NCBI GenBank assembly: GCA_037039925.1
Contig: JAXRKP010001177.1
Location: 65,001 to 129,000 of the forward strand
DNA: 64,000 bases
Source: Doris montereyensis
Lineage: Eukaryota; Mollusca; Gastropoda; Nudibranchia; Dorididae
Reading direction: 5' to 3'
Part shown: positions 46,167 to 61,300 of the stretch, one piece after another
Position numbering within the stretch: the first letter of the stretch is position 1
Layout: the number at the start of each line of letters is the position of its first letter
The notes under the pieces: generated by a model
Seen by the model: only the letters and a program-made list of their open reading frames with translations
Told to the model about the DNA's origin: nothing
Database searches by the model: none
Position numbers and translations under genes: made by a program

Positions 46167-46312
46167 ATGACAGCTGTACCAAGCAAGATTTTTGCTGGAT
46201 TCGGGCTTTAGGCTTTGTCAGCAATCATGTGCCCTTGGTGACAAGATACAATCGCACTCATAAAGAAAATTATGTCATCACATGCGTTGGTCAGGCTTTT
46301 CATGTCTATAAT
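46167..46312 (+). CDS. WDR36: WDR36 exon 1 (start)
   Basis: ATG 46167-46169 in gaaagatgac, encoding MTAVPSKIFAGF. One base is missing near 46202 (ttcggg; ttccggg would restore the frame). After it the next frame reads ALGFVSNHVPLV and ENYVITCVGQAFHVYN to a gtaagg donor. The corrected length is exactly 49 codons. Confidence 0.88.
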
Positions 46313-49300
46313 GTAAGGACAAGAATAATTAACTTTTATCAGAATTTATGATTATTTAATGATTACTGCCATGAATTAAATTTATGTTGATCATGTTGAA
46401 TGCTTCTAACTTCTATACACATACTGGTATGTATATTATTATATGTGATTTAATATGCTTAACAGCTAGTCAGTGCACTCAAAGTTGCATTCATATTATC
46501 AGTTACACAGGATTTCTTGAATATCATACTTGTGATACAGTTTGCCCCGGGCAGTGGACAGGTAAGCACCTGTACGGGAAGTAGATGATCCCGCCCTCCA
46601 TGAGTCTCCTGCGGCCTTGTACTTGACAGAAAATAATAAGGCCTGGTATGGGACCTGAAGGTGGCAGCTCCACCATCTACCTAGGGTACAGTAGGCTAAT
46701 CCCTGCTTATCCAAAACCAAACAGATTCAGAGAAATAAATATAATATAAACGGCTTGATCTTTCGAAGACGAACTTGGAAACGAATACGGATTGTGATTT
46801 TTGGAACATTAGGGCAATAATTGGAAAAAGAGTTAGAATTAGTTGAAGGAATGGCAAAACTTCAAAGTGGATATTTTTGGCCATTAAAGAAAAAAGGACA
46901 GAATAGAAGATGTAGGACCGAATCATATTTTAATCTTCTTAGGAGTAGATGTCAAAGATAGAGTAGGAGTAGCCCTCCTAGTGCATAAAAGGCATGAAAA
47001 GCTAATAAAAAGTTGGAAATTTATAAGCCCACGCTAAACCAAAAGGAATAGAAATTAAATTATTAATAGCTTATGGACCAAACGAAGATGCAAGTAAAGA
47101 AGAAAAGGATATCTTCGAAAACGATTTACAAATAGCTGCAGAGAATCTTAAACCCAAACAGGAACTATTGCTATTAGATTTAAATGCTAGAGTATGCAAC
47201 AATGTAGAAACGTCAAGAGGAGTAATAGGTAAAGAAAGGAAACAACTTCCCCAAATGGATAGAGACTAATAGATTTTTGCCTAAAGAATAACATGAAAAT
47301 AGCCAACACCTTTTTTCCTCATAAAGATATCCACAAGTATACAAGACTAAATGAAGACAGGTGTGAAAAGTCAAGAATAGACTACATAATAGTTAGAAGC
47401 TCCTTTTTTACAGGATGCAAGAGTAAACAGAGGAGCAGAAATATTTAGTGATCTTCACGTAGTGATTGCCAAAATGAGATTACTGACTTAAGAAAACAAA
47501 CAGAAAAGGAAAGAGAAGAAAGCTACTAAACTCAAAATAGAGGAACTAAATAAACCAGTAGTAAAACAGGTGTATACCAATCTAGGATAAAAAGATTTAT
47601 CAGTGAAAGATGGATCTGAATGATAGCACAATAGAAGAAAAAGTGGCAGATGTACAAAGAAACACTCCTCATTTGTACAGAATCCAGAGGAGACAGCTGA
47701 AGATGTAGATATATCAATGGAAGAAATCCAAACACCTATAAGAAAAGTGAAATTAGGAAAAGCCCCAGGAGCAGATCAAGTTTATCCAGACATGATTAAA
47801 AACCAAAGGGAGAGAGGCAGACAAACTACTACATGCAATATGCCTACAACCATGGAAGTCCAAACAGGTGCCGGACGACTGGAAAAAGGAACGATAGTAC
47901 CGATACACAAGAAAGGATCAACTATGGAATGCTCAAAATATAGAGGGATATCACTGCTTAGTGTTCCAGGTAAAGTATATGCGAGGATACTGGAAATGAG
48001 ACTAAGGAAAAGAGTAGAGGATCAAATTGAAGAGCATCAGAGTGGATTTAGACCAGGAAGAAGCGTACAAGACCACATATTTACAATTAGACAAATAATT
48101 GAAAAATTCCTTGAGAGAAACGTTGACTTGCACCTGTGTTTTATTGACTTAGAAAAAGCATTTGACACTGTGAGGAGGGACCAACTATGGCATTCCTTAA
48201 AAGAACACAATGTAGAGCAAAATTTGATAAAAGCCATTAAAAGTTTCTACACTAAACCAACATGTGCAGTGAGAGTAGCTGGAAACATATCTGCAGAATT
48301 TGATGTAGATATAGGAGTAAGACAGTTGTATCCTAAGTCCTCTTTTAGTTATCACATTTATGGATTCAGTGGCAAAGGCATCCTCAAAAATGAAGAAAAT
48401 GAATGTAGGTATGTGGAAGCTCAAACCAGTAAATGTATCAGTGCTTTCATTTGCCGATGATTTAGTTCTGTTGGGAAAATCAGAACGTAACCTTCAGCCG
48501 AATATTAACATTATGAACAATGAACCAAATAAGAGGATTGAAACTAAATGCAATGAAAACCAAAACAATGCTAGTAACTAGGGAAGCTAAAACACAAAAT
48601 CTTAAATTGGGCAGGAGAATTTAGAACAAGTTCAAAGCTACAATTACCTAAGAGTAATGATTAACTCTGAGGGAAAACTAAGAGAAGAAATCAGCCAGAG
48701 ACTCAAAAGGCAAGTACTATATATAACCATCTAGGAATGGCATTTGTAGGTAAGCAAGAATTGTCAACAAAAACCAAAATGGCAATATACAATACAGTTT
48801 ATTGTCCTACTCTCCTCTATGGCAGGAAACCTGAACCTTAGACAGTAGAGAATACAGTAGAGTACAGGCAGCTGAAATGAAATATCTAAGAAGAGTAGTA
48901 GGGAAAACTAAAAGAGACAAAATCAGAAACACAGCAATAAGAGATCAAACCAAAGCAGGTGGTATAAAAACTAAGATAGAAACAAATCAATTGAGATGGT
49001 TTGGGCATGTAAACAGAATAAATGACAGTAGAATAAATAAATCAGTATACATTGCTAAAGCTCAAGGTAAAAGACCAAAAGGCAGACCTCGGAGAAAGTG
49101 GGAAGAAAATATAAAAGAGGCATTGAAGTATAGAAATTTAACTTTTTTGGAAGGAAACATAAAATGCCAGGACAGAGCATCCTGGAGAAAGATCATCTCA
49201 GGAAACAACCCATACACTGAAAGGTAGAATGAGAATTGATAAAGAAAGAAAGAAAGATACAGTTTGCTTTCTTCCATTACTTTTTAATAAAAGAACAGAG

Positions 49301-52300
49301 GGTGTGAAATTTATGATAGTAAATTTGTGTATTTCTGCCCCCTTTCCTGTGACTTAAGCTAAATAGAGCAATTTTATTTATTTTTCGCCAGGTGAGCCGA
49401 CTTGGAATTGTTGCTGTCAGTGAGTATAATGATTGGCACTCGGTTTTGAATCAACTATTGGAAGTTTTGCAGTTAATTTTGACACTGATTGACACATATT
49501 TATAATTCTGAGTTTGTCGTTCTTTGTATGTCAAAGATTTTTTATCCAGGCCATTAAGTACTATGAGTAACCATATTTTGCATGCAGTTTCTAAATGATT
49601 GCAAGACTATTTTCATTTGAGGAACTCTTCTACACTTAGTGATGCATGGTTTTAAAATGATAATTTCATTATTTCCTAATCTTTGAGTAGAATTTTCATT
49701 CATCTGAGCCGCCATTTTTAACAGGTTTTATAATTACTAGTTTTATTATTAAAAAGTTAGAATAGTCGTAGCGTTCACAACTACCCACATACTCTCGGTA
49801 TGGAATATTGACTAATGATCGTACTTGACATCATCCAGGGTATAACATACAGTACATCTATTATTGTGTTTAAACGAATTTGTCATTGTAGTATACATTG
49901 TATATATATGGGGAACAAAACTAAGTTTGCCAATAAACTCTTTTTGTAATATCAATTCCACTCAGGTATAGGTAAAATGTAAACTCAAAGGACATGATAG
50001 CTGTGAAAGGTGTTTTTTTCTTCTTTTTTTTTTATAAATATATGTCTTTTAAATATTTCTTGCTTTGTTTTGAAGTTATGTAATTTTGTGTGTCGTCTGT
50101 TTGATTTGTTTCATGGGCTTTGTTTTCATGCTGCAGGAGTGGGATAATTAGGTCTAGTCTATTCTAATCAATTTTATGAGTTCATCTTTGGTTAAAGACC
50201 TTATTGAAATAAGCCATGAGACAATTGAATGTAAGAGTCAAGTGTTTTCTAATTTATTTCCAATTCTAAGGTGACAGCCATCCAGGATATCACTGTTATT
50301 GCAGCTGATAGGAGATATGTCTTTACTGGGGCAGGGTGCGACATTTTTGCTGTTGAGAGAAACAAAAAGGTAAAATTACTGTTTCAGATTTTAATAAATA
50401 TACAGACAATAACTTTTAGGCTAGAGTTTCTGTTGTCGTTAAATTTTGGGAGTTGTTGAATGATGCAGGTGTAATCCAAAATTATGCATTTGTTTATTTT
50501 CAGGGACAGATTTTAAATGCTTAATGACATCAGTGAATCATATTTTTTCATGTAATTCTATACACATGGTATTTTCTTTGTTTATGTTATGTTTAAATTT
50601 ATGATACAGGCGTCTCTACCTAAGATACCACCGCCTAAAAAGTGACTTTTTACATGTAAACAAATTTTTCTCTTTAATTATCATGTGTAAGAGGCTGCTT
50701 GAAAAGCTACAGTCCGACTAACAGGCTGGTTTTTATATATTCAGAAGGCCACATGGTCTGTTAAACTCAATGCAATAAAAAAGAAAAATTCAAATTCATA
50801 TTTGTAATGCCGTATTTCTCTTTCATCTGAAATATTTACATCATGTTGTAGGCCTAGATTTTTGTCTAGCCAGTATGTCTTTGATGTTGACGCCAGATGC
50901 AAGTTTTCACTGATAAAGGATGGATGATGACATGGATTTAAACTAACTTAGGTTTATTTGTTTGATGCAACAGTTACATACTTTGTTACCAGTGGGAAAA
51001 TAGAAGAAGAGGGAAACTTTAAAGATACCTGTTTTCATTTTGTCTACCCTTTCTTATACATTGAGCTCTAGGCCTAACGGTCTGATTGATTAACATTTCA
51101 TAATGATTATCTTGTGTAAATCCCCTGTTTTTGCCAAAGAGACTGTCTGGCTAAGAGGCTGCTTTTTGTTGTCCCCCGAGGAGGGCCGGCCTCTTAGGTG
51201 AAAACCATTATATGACTACTTTCATGAATTTATGATTTACTTCTTGATTTGACTCAACACTTTTCCCTTTTTTTCTCTCTTTTGTGCATTTCAGTTGGTT
51301 ATGACATATAAAGGCCACAAAGCAGAGGTTTCATTATTACTTCCCTTTGGTCGTCACTTGGTCTCTGTTGATGTCGATGGGTTTCTCATTGTTTGGCACA
51401 CTCCTTCTAAAGGTTGATAAGCTTTTTACTATATCTAAAGAAGATGTTTTTAACTATATGTTATGGTAATGTGGTTTCATGTTAAACGGCCAACCATGTA
51501 TTTTTGCCATGGCTATAGTATGTGAAGATTGTATTTAATCTAGGACTTGCTTTCGAAAACCTCAATTCTATGATATGTACATGTATGTATCTTCATTTCC
51601 AGAGCAATATCTGCAAATAAAGTTTGATCCATCATCCTTTCTTGTGACGGCCTTGGGACATCCTCATACGTACATCAACAAGATTTTATTAGGCAGCCAT
51701 CAAGGAGCTCTGCAGCTTTGGAACATTCACTCAAATCGTCTGATTTACTCCTTCACTGGCTGGGGAGTTGCAGTCACTGCCATTGAACAGGTCTGACAGC
51801 TAGAAACAAATCATATTTTAATATTGATATTTTAATGGTAATAATAATAGTAATGCATTTGTTGAGCACCTCTCATCCACCGAAATGCTCGATGGCGCTT
51901 TACAGTAAAACATTAACTCAACTATTCCAGGATTCTCTCCCCTTATAAAATTTGTGAAGACCTTGCATTCTTTCACCTCTAATAACTTTTGACTGAGAAC
52001 AACAAGGGTATCATATTATCCCTCATTTTGTTCAGAAATGGCTGTACATTCGTTTTTTATGGGTTTCAGACAGTTTTTTTTTTACATGGAGAGCTAAAAA
52101 CAAAAAGTATATACGAACAAAAACGGACAAAATTCACATGAAATCACAAACACTAAGAAGGAAAAAATTTCCAGTTTTAGTTTAGGCTCATAATTTCTTT
52201 ATTAAAAGTCAGCCACAAGTCTTTTGCAAATAATAAAAGTGTATTCAGCTACAGATTCCACCATAGAAAGGAACAACATGCACAGAAGTGTAGGTATCAA

Positions 52301-55300
52301 AATGCGGAAAATAAAGCAAAAATAATAAGGCATGCAGGTTCAAAGTACTTTTTGGGGTTAATAATTTTCTGAAACATGAAATCAAACACACAAACTATAA
52401 GAAATATATCCAGAATGTTTTTCAAAGCAATTCAGATTAGTTTGAAACATGTTAGAAGGAGAAATATTTTTTTTAAGTAATTATTTGATATATCGAAAAT
52501 TCGCAATTTAATATTGAATTTGTATTATTAGGTGACTAAAGACTCAAAATGAGCTTTAATTGTATTTTATACTGATAGTTTCTTTAGATAATGTCAGCCA
52601 CAAGTCATTTATAAATAAGTAAAGTCCATTCAGGTACATATTTCATCATATAGAGGGGAAAATTTGAACAGAAAATAAGGGTGTCGAAAGCAAGAAATAA
52701 GACAGAAATATGTTTTTTGATAGAAGTCAAATGATCTAAAGGTTGATAATAATTCTATAATATATTAAATCAAACTCACAAGTAAAGAACATGACCATAA
52801 TGTTCTTATAAAGCAATTTGGATTAGTTTGACATTATGTGGTAAGAAAAAAAGCATTTCAAAAGTAATTTTTAACAATAATAAAAAATAATTAAAATCAA
52901 AATTGTGTTAGTAACAACATTTAAGTCAACAGAAATCACTGAGAGAGCTTCAACCATCCAATTCCTTTCTTGCTGTTAACAAAAAAAATTACAAGTAGAA
53001 TAATAATATCTAGACTTTATATAACTTATGGTATTATATCAATTATAATTTACATCTTTCCCTTTTACCAGAAACATATGTCAAAATTGGATGACACATA
53101 ATTGTCTTTGTTCTTCCCCCTACTGGTACTTCCTCATCATCTTCTATCTCCCCTAATTGTATAACTAATTTTAAAGTAAAGTCTTGTTAATTATGCCTTG
53201 GCGTGTCTGGATGTTTCCCCCTAAATTCTTGAGATAAAATATTACTATTTACTCTATAGCGATATCTATAAAATGTATAAATAAAAGCCACCACTTATTG
53301 GTTTTTCTCAATGTGTTATTATAAAAAAAAAGTTCTACCAATTGATCAGATACATCTTCACCATTCATATTTTGATTATAATCCCTTACTACTGTGTCTG
53401 ATTAACTTCTAAATTCTTCACTCTCTTTGAACCTACGATGAACAATTTCATCCTGCACATTCGTCCATTCACACAACTACACCAGACTCTCACTCAATGA
53501 ATAAAAGGTAGCATAAACACATCAACTGGTTGTAAAAATGTTCTTCTGTCAGTCCTTGTCTGATACTCGGGAGATGGAATCTGGGCTCACGCTCAGGCCG
53601 GCATTGAGGCACTGGGCAACCTTGACCGTGATCAACCCTCTCGTGGTCAGCGACCACCTCTGGCTCTCTAGTCGCAGAGCTGGAGAAAATAAAAGAACAA
53701 AGAAATATTTATTAGGAGCCTATAAACACTCAAATGTATACATATATCAATAATAATATCATTACATATAACACTAAATTGGATCTCGGGGAGGACTACC
53801 ATAATCGGGAACACTGCGGTTTCCATTGGGATGAGCTGCTGGAGGGACTTAGCTTTGGGGGTGGGGAGGGTTGGAGATGGCTCAGGGTCAGGGATGGTGA
53901 TAGTGTGTGCCCAACTATGGTAAGGAAGAACTGCCATAGTTGGGTACAAGTGTGGTTTTAAGTGGGGTGGGCTGTCAGAGACACCTTACTTTGGGTTGAG
54001 AGGCAGACACCTTACCTCTAGACTATTTGTTACATGAATGTTGAAATTGCATTGCAGTGAAAAGGCCAAATTTCGCTTCATTGACAAACAAAAGTTTGAG
54101 GTTTCTCTTGTATCATCTAGTCGTGTTTGGATTCATTTAAAGAACAAGCATGTGTGTGAGCTTTTTTAAGCATTGCTTTTTTATTTATTAGCATACATTA
54201 CATTAAAAAAAGCCTTCCTTCATCTTCGTTTCAGTCTACAGCGATAGGCGTAATGGCTATTGGCCTGGCTGATGGACAGGTTATTCTACACAATCTGGCC
54301 GTGGACAAAACGGTTGTCAAATTCAAGCAAGATTATGGCCCTGTGACTAAAATTGGATTCAGGACAGGTACAGCTGTTATTTCATCAAATGTTTTTCTTG
54401 CTTTTTCTTTGCATATGCAGCATGTGAGCAGAACCTTCGTGAAATGCTTGTCATCCATACTGAGCTATATAGACAATACACAAAATAGATTTTTTAAAAA
54501 GTAAAATTCATATTGTCTCGTTGCTGCTTTTAAATTTGACTTCAGCAAAGAGAATGAAAGAAAAGATTTTCAGTGATTAGTTTTTGCAAAAGAAATATTA
54601 CCCTATACAACTTTGAGTTTATACATTGACGTTTAGAAAGAGAAACATACTTTTGTCACTGTTTTTTTTTCTTGTGTTTTCATCATGTTGGATAGATCTT
54701 TTTTGATAACATCTGTTATATTCATTCTGTTTTTTAACTGAATATATTTTTAGAGGTTAACCGCTCCATTTATACATAATTGCAATATATTTGTGAACTG
54801 CTCAATGATGTATATTTGATGATGTCAGAATACATCATGGTACCATGATCTGCATACTTTTTTTTTATTTGGGACAGATGGACATCCGATAATGGTGACT
54901 GGTAGCGCAGCTGGTCACATAGCCCTGTGGGATCTTGAAAACAGAAAATTACATAGCTATCTGAAAAAGGCACACCGTGCCTCTGTGACAGGCCTCGCAT
55001 GTTTGCCATCAGAGCCTATCATGGTCACTTCTGCTGCTGATAATTCTCTAAAGGTAATGTCGTCATTCATCAGAACTGTGATCAATCCACTGATTACTGT
55101 GATGTAGCACCTATGAGCCGCAGATTGATTGCTTAAAATGAGAAAGTGAAATCAATTAAAATTGCTAGTGAAGAAAAGGGTTGTAATTATGCGTAGATGT
55201 CTAGGTTTAGAGTATACTATTATCATAGCTGCCAATCTGTGTGTAAAAGATGCATTTAGTATGTTTGTTTGCCTTTGAGTTTTGAGTTCGTAAGTTTGTA

Positions 55301-58300
55301 TTTACCTTGAAAAGTATGCATACACAGGTTATTTGTAATTTATGTTTAAAGACAAACTGTAAATCAATGGCAGATACTCAGAGAGAGTGGGGTGAAAGCC
55401 CAGAGATGCCATTCTGTTTACAAAATTACCGTTACACTTTGCCAGAAAGGCTAGCAATCAGTCAACTTTTTTATTCATTTCAAGTTAAATTATCAATGGA
55501 GTCTCTAATTTTTCGGGCCGTCATGCAAGTTGGAAATAGTTCACGTATTCCAGGTCTGTTTTTCCATTGGAAGAGGTTGGCAGCTATGTATAATTAATTG
55601 AATTATTATTGTTTCTTAGTTGGCTTTGTCTTTACTTAAATTGTGGATCAGCCGCCCACATCCTTTCAGCTGAGTTTGACTTCGGCCAATCCCAGCCCTG
55701 ATTTTTAGATCTTTCCCTGCTCGTATTTTTATTGTTCCTTTGTTGTGATTACTCATCCAGTATCTGAATCAGGGTATCCTTACCTTGGTGTAACTTTTGA
55801 ATTTTTTAGAAAATCTTCCCATAAATTTACCACACACATTTCCTTTTCTTTAAATTCTGGTTTGTTAATGATTATTCTGGGAAATTTTCAATTTGTTACA
55901 GGTGTGGATATTTGACTTGCCTGATGGAGGTGGAAGACTTCTTCGACAGCGTAGTGGACACAGCGCTCCTCCCTCATACATTCGCTTTTATGGCACAGAC
56001 GGTCACAACATTCTCAGTGCCGGTTAAAATCTTTCTTTTATTTACTTCCCATTTTCTTTGGTTTATTTTTATCTTTTGTTACTACAGTACATCATTTGTT
56101 GCTTGATTTTTAAAAAAATTTTTAATAAATAAAACAAATTGATTGAAAGTTTTTGAGATGAAGAATTCAGTAATGTGTGTTTGACATGGTCTTTTCTTTT
56201 CTATGGAGTTGGAGAGTGGCTTCTGTAAGGTCAACCTTCTTTCTTTTCATTCTTCATCCAGTTTTTTCCTTTTGATTCATCCTGAAATGACTGCATATGG
56301 TGGAAAGGATGAATTTCAATTAAACACATTTCTTTTCTGTTGAATTTACAACTTAATCTCTCTGGTAATTTTTTTTTCTTCTCCGTTCTGTGAAGAATAT
56401 TATCACTGCCATGTTGATATATCTTTTTAATGCCTAGAAATGAAAAAGGAAATTTTAAATGATAGTGTTTAGTAGAAAAGAGAATAAACTTCCTTAATTG
56501 GGAAGAGAGAGCAAGTCACTCTTATAGTAGCTGACATGAAAGTGTTGATATCTGCAAAGGACTCTTATGAATGTACAGAAGAAAAAAGTTCAGAGATTGA
56601 ATGGATTTTGATATAATCTCTTTGCATGTTTTATTGATTCGATGAAATGCTTACATAATATCACTTGTCTGAGCTGTGTGAAACTAAATGAAGAATTGCC
56701 AGTTGATGGGCAATAAAGATTATTATTATTATTAACTTCCTTTTTCTCTCATAAATTGTATTTTGCTGTTTAGGTCAAGATAGTACAATGCGTTCATTCT
56801 CGACGGTTCATGACAGTCACAACAAAAGTCTGGGCAGAGCTTCGTTCCATAAGAAAGAGACCAAGAAGCAAGGATTGAAGTTTGACAAACACAAGATGCC
56901 GCCCATTGTGAAGTTTGTCGCAGGTTGGTCCATCTTCTTCTTCTCTTTTTTTATTATTGACATCATGTGCAGTACTTCAGATTCTGAGTGGCATTAGTAG
57001 CCTAGCAGTAGTTAGATTACCAGACTCATGATCTTGAGGTCCTGCGATTAAATATTGGCAATGATATATCTGATACTTTGTGAAAACGCTTGATTAATGT
57101 GGCATCAATCATTTCGACAGTGGAAGTCTAAAATTACTAACACCTTTTTTCCGCTTTTTAATATAGTAAGCTCCTATGCATTGTCTAGTTAGGATTCCGT
57201 GACACAAGAACCAATATAAACCCGTATAATAACCATATAAGCAATCCGTGTATCCCTATTGGGTCTAGTTTTTACGCTTGCAAACAGTGCATGTCTGTGA
57301 AAATAGATTGAAATGCGCAGCATCTTTTTCTTTGACTTTCTCAAAACATCTAAAATTGGATTTGCACAGATTACGTCTTTCACCGTCGATGTGTTAGTAC
57401 CGTTGTAGCCTCTTTTATGTGGAAGAGATTTCAAAATCCATTTAGAAGAAAGAAAAATTGCACAAGAAATGTGATCATTTGTCATTTGTGTGAAAAGACA
57501 CACCGAAGTCTGGTTTAATAATCAGTATGTATTGGTCACATTGTAGGTTAGTTGTGATATATATGTGTTTTTATGTTTGGGTTATTGATCTCTTACCGGA
57601 TGAGCAGTAGTTTGGCATGCCTCTCGTTCATTAGTTTTGAAGGGTGAAAAGAATCAAGAAATATTGACAACAATGATATGGAAATGAATTTTCATGGATT
57701 GGCATGACTTCTTTACAACACCAAAATGTTTTACTTTATTTGCTCACAGAATCTAGTCGTGAAAGTGACTGGGACAACATCCTGGCCTGTCACCGTCACC
57801 TCAACCAAGTGACAGCTTGGAGTTACCAAAGATCTACGATGGGCAATCACAAATACTCTCATCCAAGATTTAAAAGCGATGTCTCTCGGCATGAACACAG
57901 TGCATCTGTAAGTTGACTCCTTATTGCATTGTTAAGATGAACATAAACTATATATAAATGAGAATTAACTTATTTTATCACTTTGGAGCTTGTGCGCAGT
58001 CTCCTTTGTGTCATTGACCGTTGTTCTCAACAACTTCATCAATTGGACACACATTTCATTTAAGAACCTAGTAATAATAATAATCATGATAATATCACAA
58101 GATAGCACTCTTTAACCGTGTGAGTCTAGACAAGGTAAATTGTCACAAATTGTATTTCATTAATTTTCATTTTATTAGATGTTTGGTGTTTTGTTCTTTT
58201 TCTATTCAAAAGGCGGTGGAGATAAGTTCTTGTGGAAATTTTGGCTTCATGGGATACAGCTCGGGAGAAGTTGACACATACAACCTTCAGTCAGGTCTTC

Positions 58301-61300
58301 ATCGGGGAGTTTTGGTGAACCTAAAGGTGACTTTGCGTTTGAGTTTATAATTGGATATTATCAGTAATGTGTAGGAGAAGGGAAAGGTTGTTACCAGTAC
58401 CAAGTAAAATTCCTTCTAGGCGTTACGGCCCATAGAGCTGAAGCTTATCCCAGTATCAATAGCGTGAAGCGGAACAAGTGACAGTAATCACCTCCTGGTC
58501 AGACTGCTAGTCTGATGCAGGTTTTGACTCCCAAGCTAGTGCTTGTAACCATTTGCACCTGAGTTGATTGGGAAAATGCGTGTTCAGTGTCTTTCCCCAG
58601 CAACACAACGTCGGACATAGCTTTACTGTGATTCGAATTCAGGACCTCCTGATCCCCAATCTGCCAGCTTTGCCGCTCGGCCACCGATACAGTTACCGGT
58701 ACAAGATATCACACAATCTAAGGAGGCAAGATATCACACGATCCTGGTCAATCGACCATTATCACATGTGTAGTGTAGGTCAGTCTGTAAGGCCTAGATC
58801 TAACTTTCATTTCACCACAACAATAGTGACCAAAAGATCATTGGCTTTTTAAACGTTTTATAACTGCGTTCCTGCTCATAGCCTGAATGAAAAACAATAA
58901 CATCAATGGAGTATGATTTGCTGTCTCTGCAATCTTGTCTTTCATCTGTTTGTGTTTCAACTGTATAAAATATTATAGTTTTAGCATGTGGGATGTGTCA
59001 AAGTTGATATAATATAACAGTCATAACGTGAACTTATGGCAGGGAAGGTTTAGAAGGAGAGAAGGAGGAAGAGACATGATGGGTGTATGAGAGTTGATAT
59101 AATATAAACAGCAATAGCATGATGAAAGTTTTGAAGGAGGTAGACGTGGTGGATGAGTGACAGTTGGAGGGGAAAGGGAGGAGGGGATGTTTATGTGAAG
59201 TGGGGTTTCTCATGGACAAAATGCAGTATACCCGGCACTAATTTGTTCAAACTGTTTCCTGTCTTGTAAAGCTCACGACGGGTCTGTCAGGGTATTGCAT
59301 GTGACAGCCTGAACCAAAAGGTAATCACTGCAGGAGGGGACTGTCTTGTCAAGTTTTGGCGCTTTAAGAGCGACAACTTCTAAGCGAGACAAAGATGAAC
59401 TCCTTCGTATCCCAAATCGTTCTCCATAAAGACAGGTGAGTTATGTTAATGTTTTTTTTGTGTGGTTATGTTGCCTTTGTCAAATTTTGTTTTTATTGTG
59501 TGAGTAAAGGAAAGTTCCTGCAAGGCCATTACAGCCCTTAGAGTGAAGCTTTCTAGTGCATAAAAAGTAAGAGGTGATAGTACATCTCCCCTGGATACTA
59601 CACTAGTCTATGACAGGTCTTTATTCTCAAGTTTGTGCTGGTACCCATTTACATCTGGGTACAGTAGAGAAATGCATATGATTAAACATCTTTCTTCAAA
59701 GGAATATAACCTTTGTCCTTGCATTATCAGGATTCAAACCTAAAACCTCACAATATACAAAGTCTGAGGGCTCTCACAATGCCATCGATGTCACCCATTG
59801 TTGTGTGAGGGGCAGTGTGAAAATGGGGAGAGGAGCCTTAAAACGGAGACCTGCAAAGTCTCACCCCGTTGCATAACCTTTCCTTGCACAAAACAAGCAA
59901 AATCATCCCTAAATTATGCTTACTCCGTGCATCAGCTACAGTAGCCTGCAGCTTAATTATCTTCACTGCTAGAAGTCTCCACCGTTATAACCTTGGGTGG
60001 TGCCAAAAGATCCCTTTAGTGCCAATACTTACTCTGCCTAAAAGGGCATTATTTGATTTCAAAACAAACATTTCCTTTTCTGCATTGAGTTTTGGCTTTG
60101 GACTAACACAGCAATTAAGGTTTTTCCATCTTGTATATTTCTGCTGTCATTTAAATAATAAATGTATCTCAACTCGCTTTGTATAGACCTTTTCAAAATT
60201 TTCCCAAAGCAATTTTGAAAATGGTCTACAAGAATAAGGCTCATATATGACATACATGCAGATCTATAAGTACTTTGATTTTAAAATTATCCAAATTAAC
60301 GTTGGTACTATGCCTGTGCAGCTCATTTATTTCAAAACAAACATTTCCTTTCTGCATGATTGGCTTTGGACTAACACAGCAATTAATTTAGTTTCATAAA
60401 AAAAATAGTTTGTTTTTAAATTTTGAATTTTATATGTTAGAATCTATGTACTGAATTTCTTGTAATTGTAATTTATAAAGCTTGAAGTTTCTTAGAATTT
60501 TTAAGAATTTCTTAGCACACGTCATAAATGAGGTCATAAACTGAGGACATGTCGGTAAGTTTATGAATACATAATATCAACATCTTCTCTTCCCCTTATT
60601 GTATTGAAGAGCCAGTCACATAGCTCTGAGTCTAGCTGTAGATCTATTCTCTTTATCTGCATCTTGAACGGGCTGTAGATTTCTAGTGAGATTTAGATCC
60701 CCTTGCAATTCTCTCACCTTCAACAGGTTGATCATCAACAGATCTTCTATCTCGTTTATGCTGTTGTTTATTCTTTTGTAAAACTCGAGCGTTTCATCAA
60801 GGCTTAATGATTGTAGAATCTTTATCTGATGTATTTTAACCAGATTAAATCAACCACTTTTGTCGTGTGAACGCGAAATGAAACAAAACAATCGAATGGA
60901 AGTAGGATGATGTCTAAGAGGTCACGAGCCACAGGAGGAATGCATTGTGCATTGATATTTATTTCTGATCACCACTTTTGTATCAATTTCATTGAAACCG
61001 ATCTTTTTTATATACAGCTCTTGTACCAATGCAACAACTTAATAATTTGTTATTTCTTTTGAGCCTGATATCATGGTAATCGGTTCTGTAGTTTTTGCAT
61101 ACACAAATTTGTTCAAGTTCTCTCATTTATAATAGACTCATGTGATGAAAGCTACAAATTGGTGAGTACTTTAATGAAAATGTGCATCAACTTTTCCTTC
61201 CTGCTTTCTATTCCCCAGTTCTATGCTGGCAGTAGCTCTAGATGACTTCTCTATCACTGTCCTTGACATAGACACAAGAAAACAAGTCAGATTTTTTCAA

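Larger units (their letters stand above)
51835..54234. other. WDR36 intron 5 repeat content
   Basis: Besides the diverged tandem duplication (52190-52890) and the piggyBac fragment (53070-53500), 51840-51920 holds ataataatagtaatgcattt and aatgctcgatggcgctttac, which look like a widespread short invertebrate repeat. The region 53500-54230 has no recognised gene. Confidence 0.4.

Noticed and set aside
55307..55597. 96-codon plus frame in WDR36 intron 7
   Set aside because: It lies wholly between two well-supported exons and matches no part of the WDR36 family.
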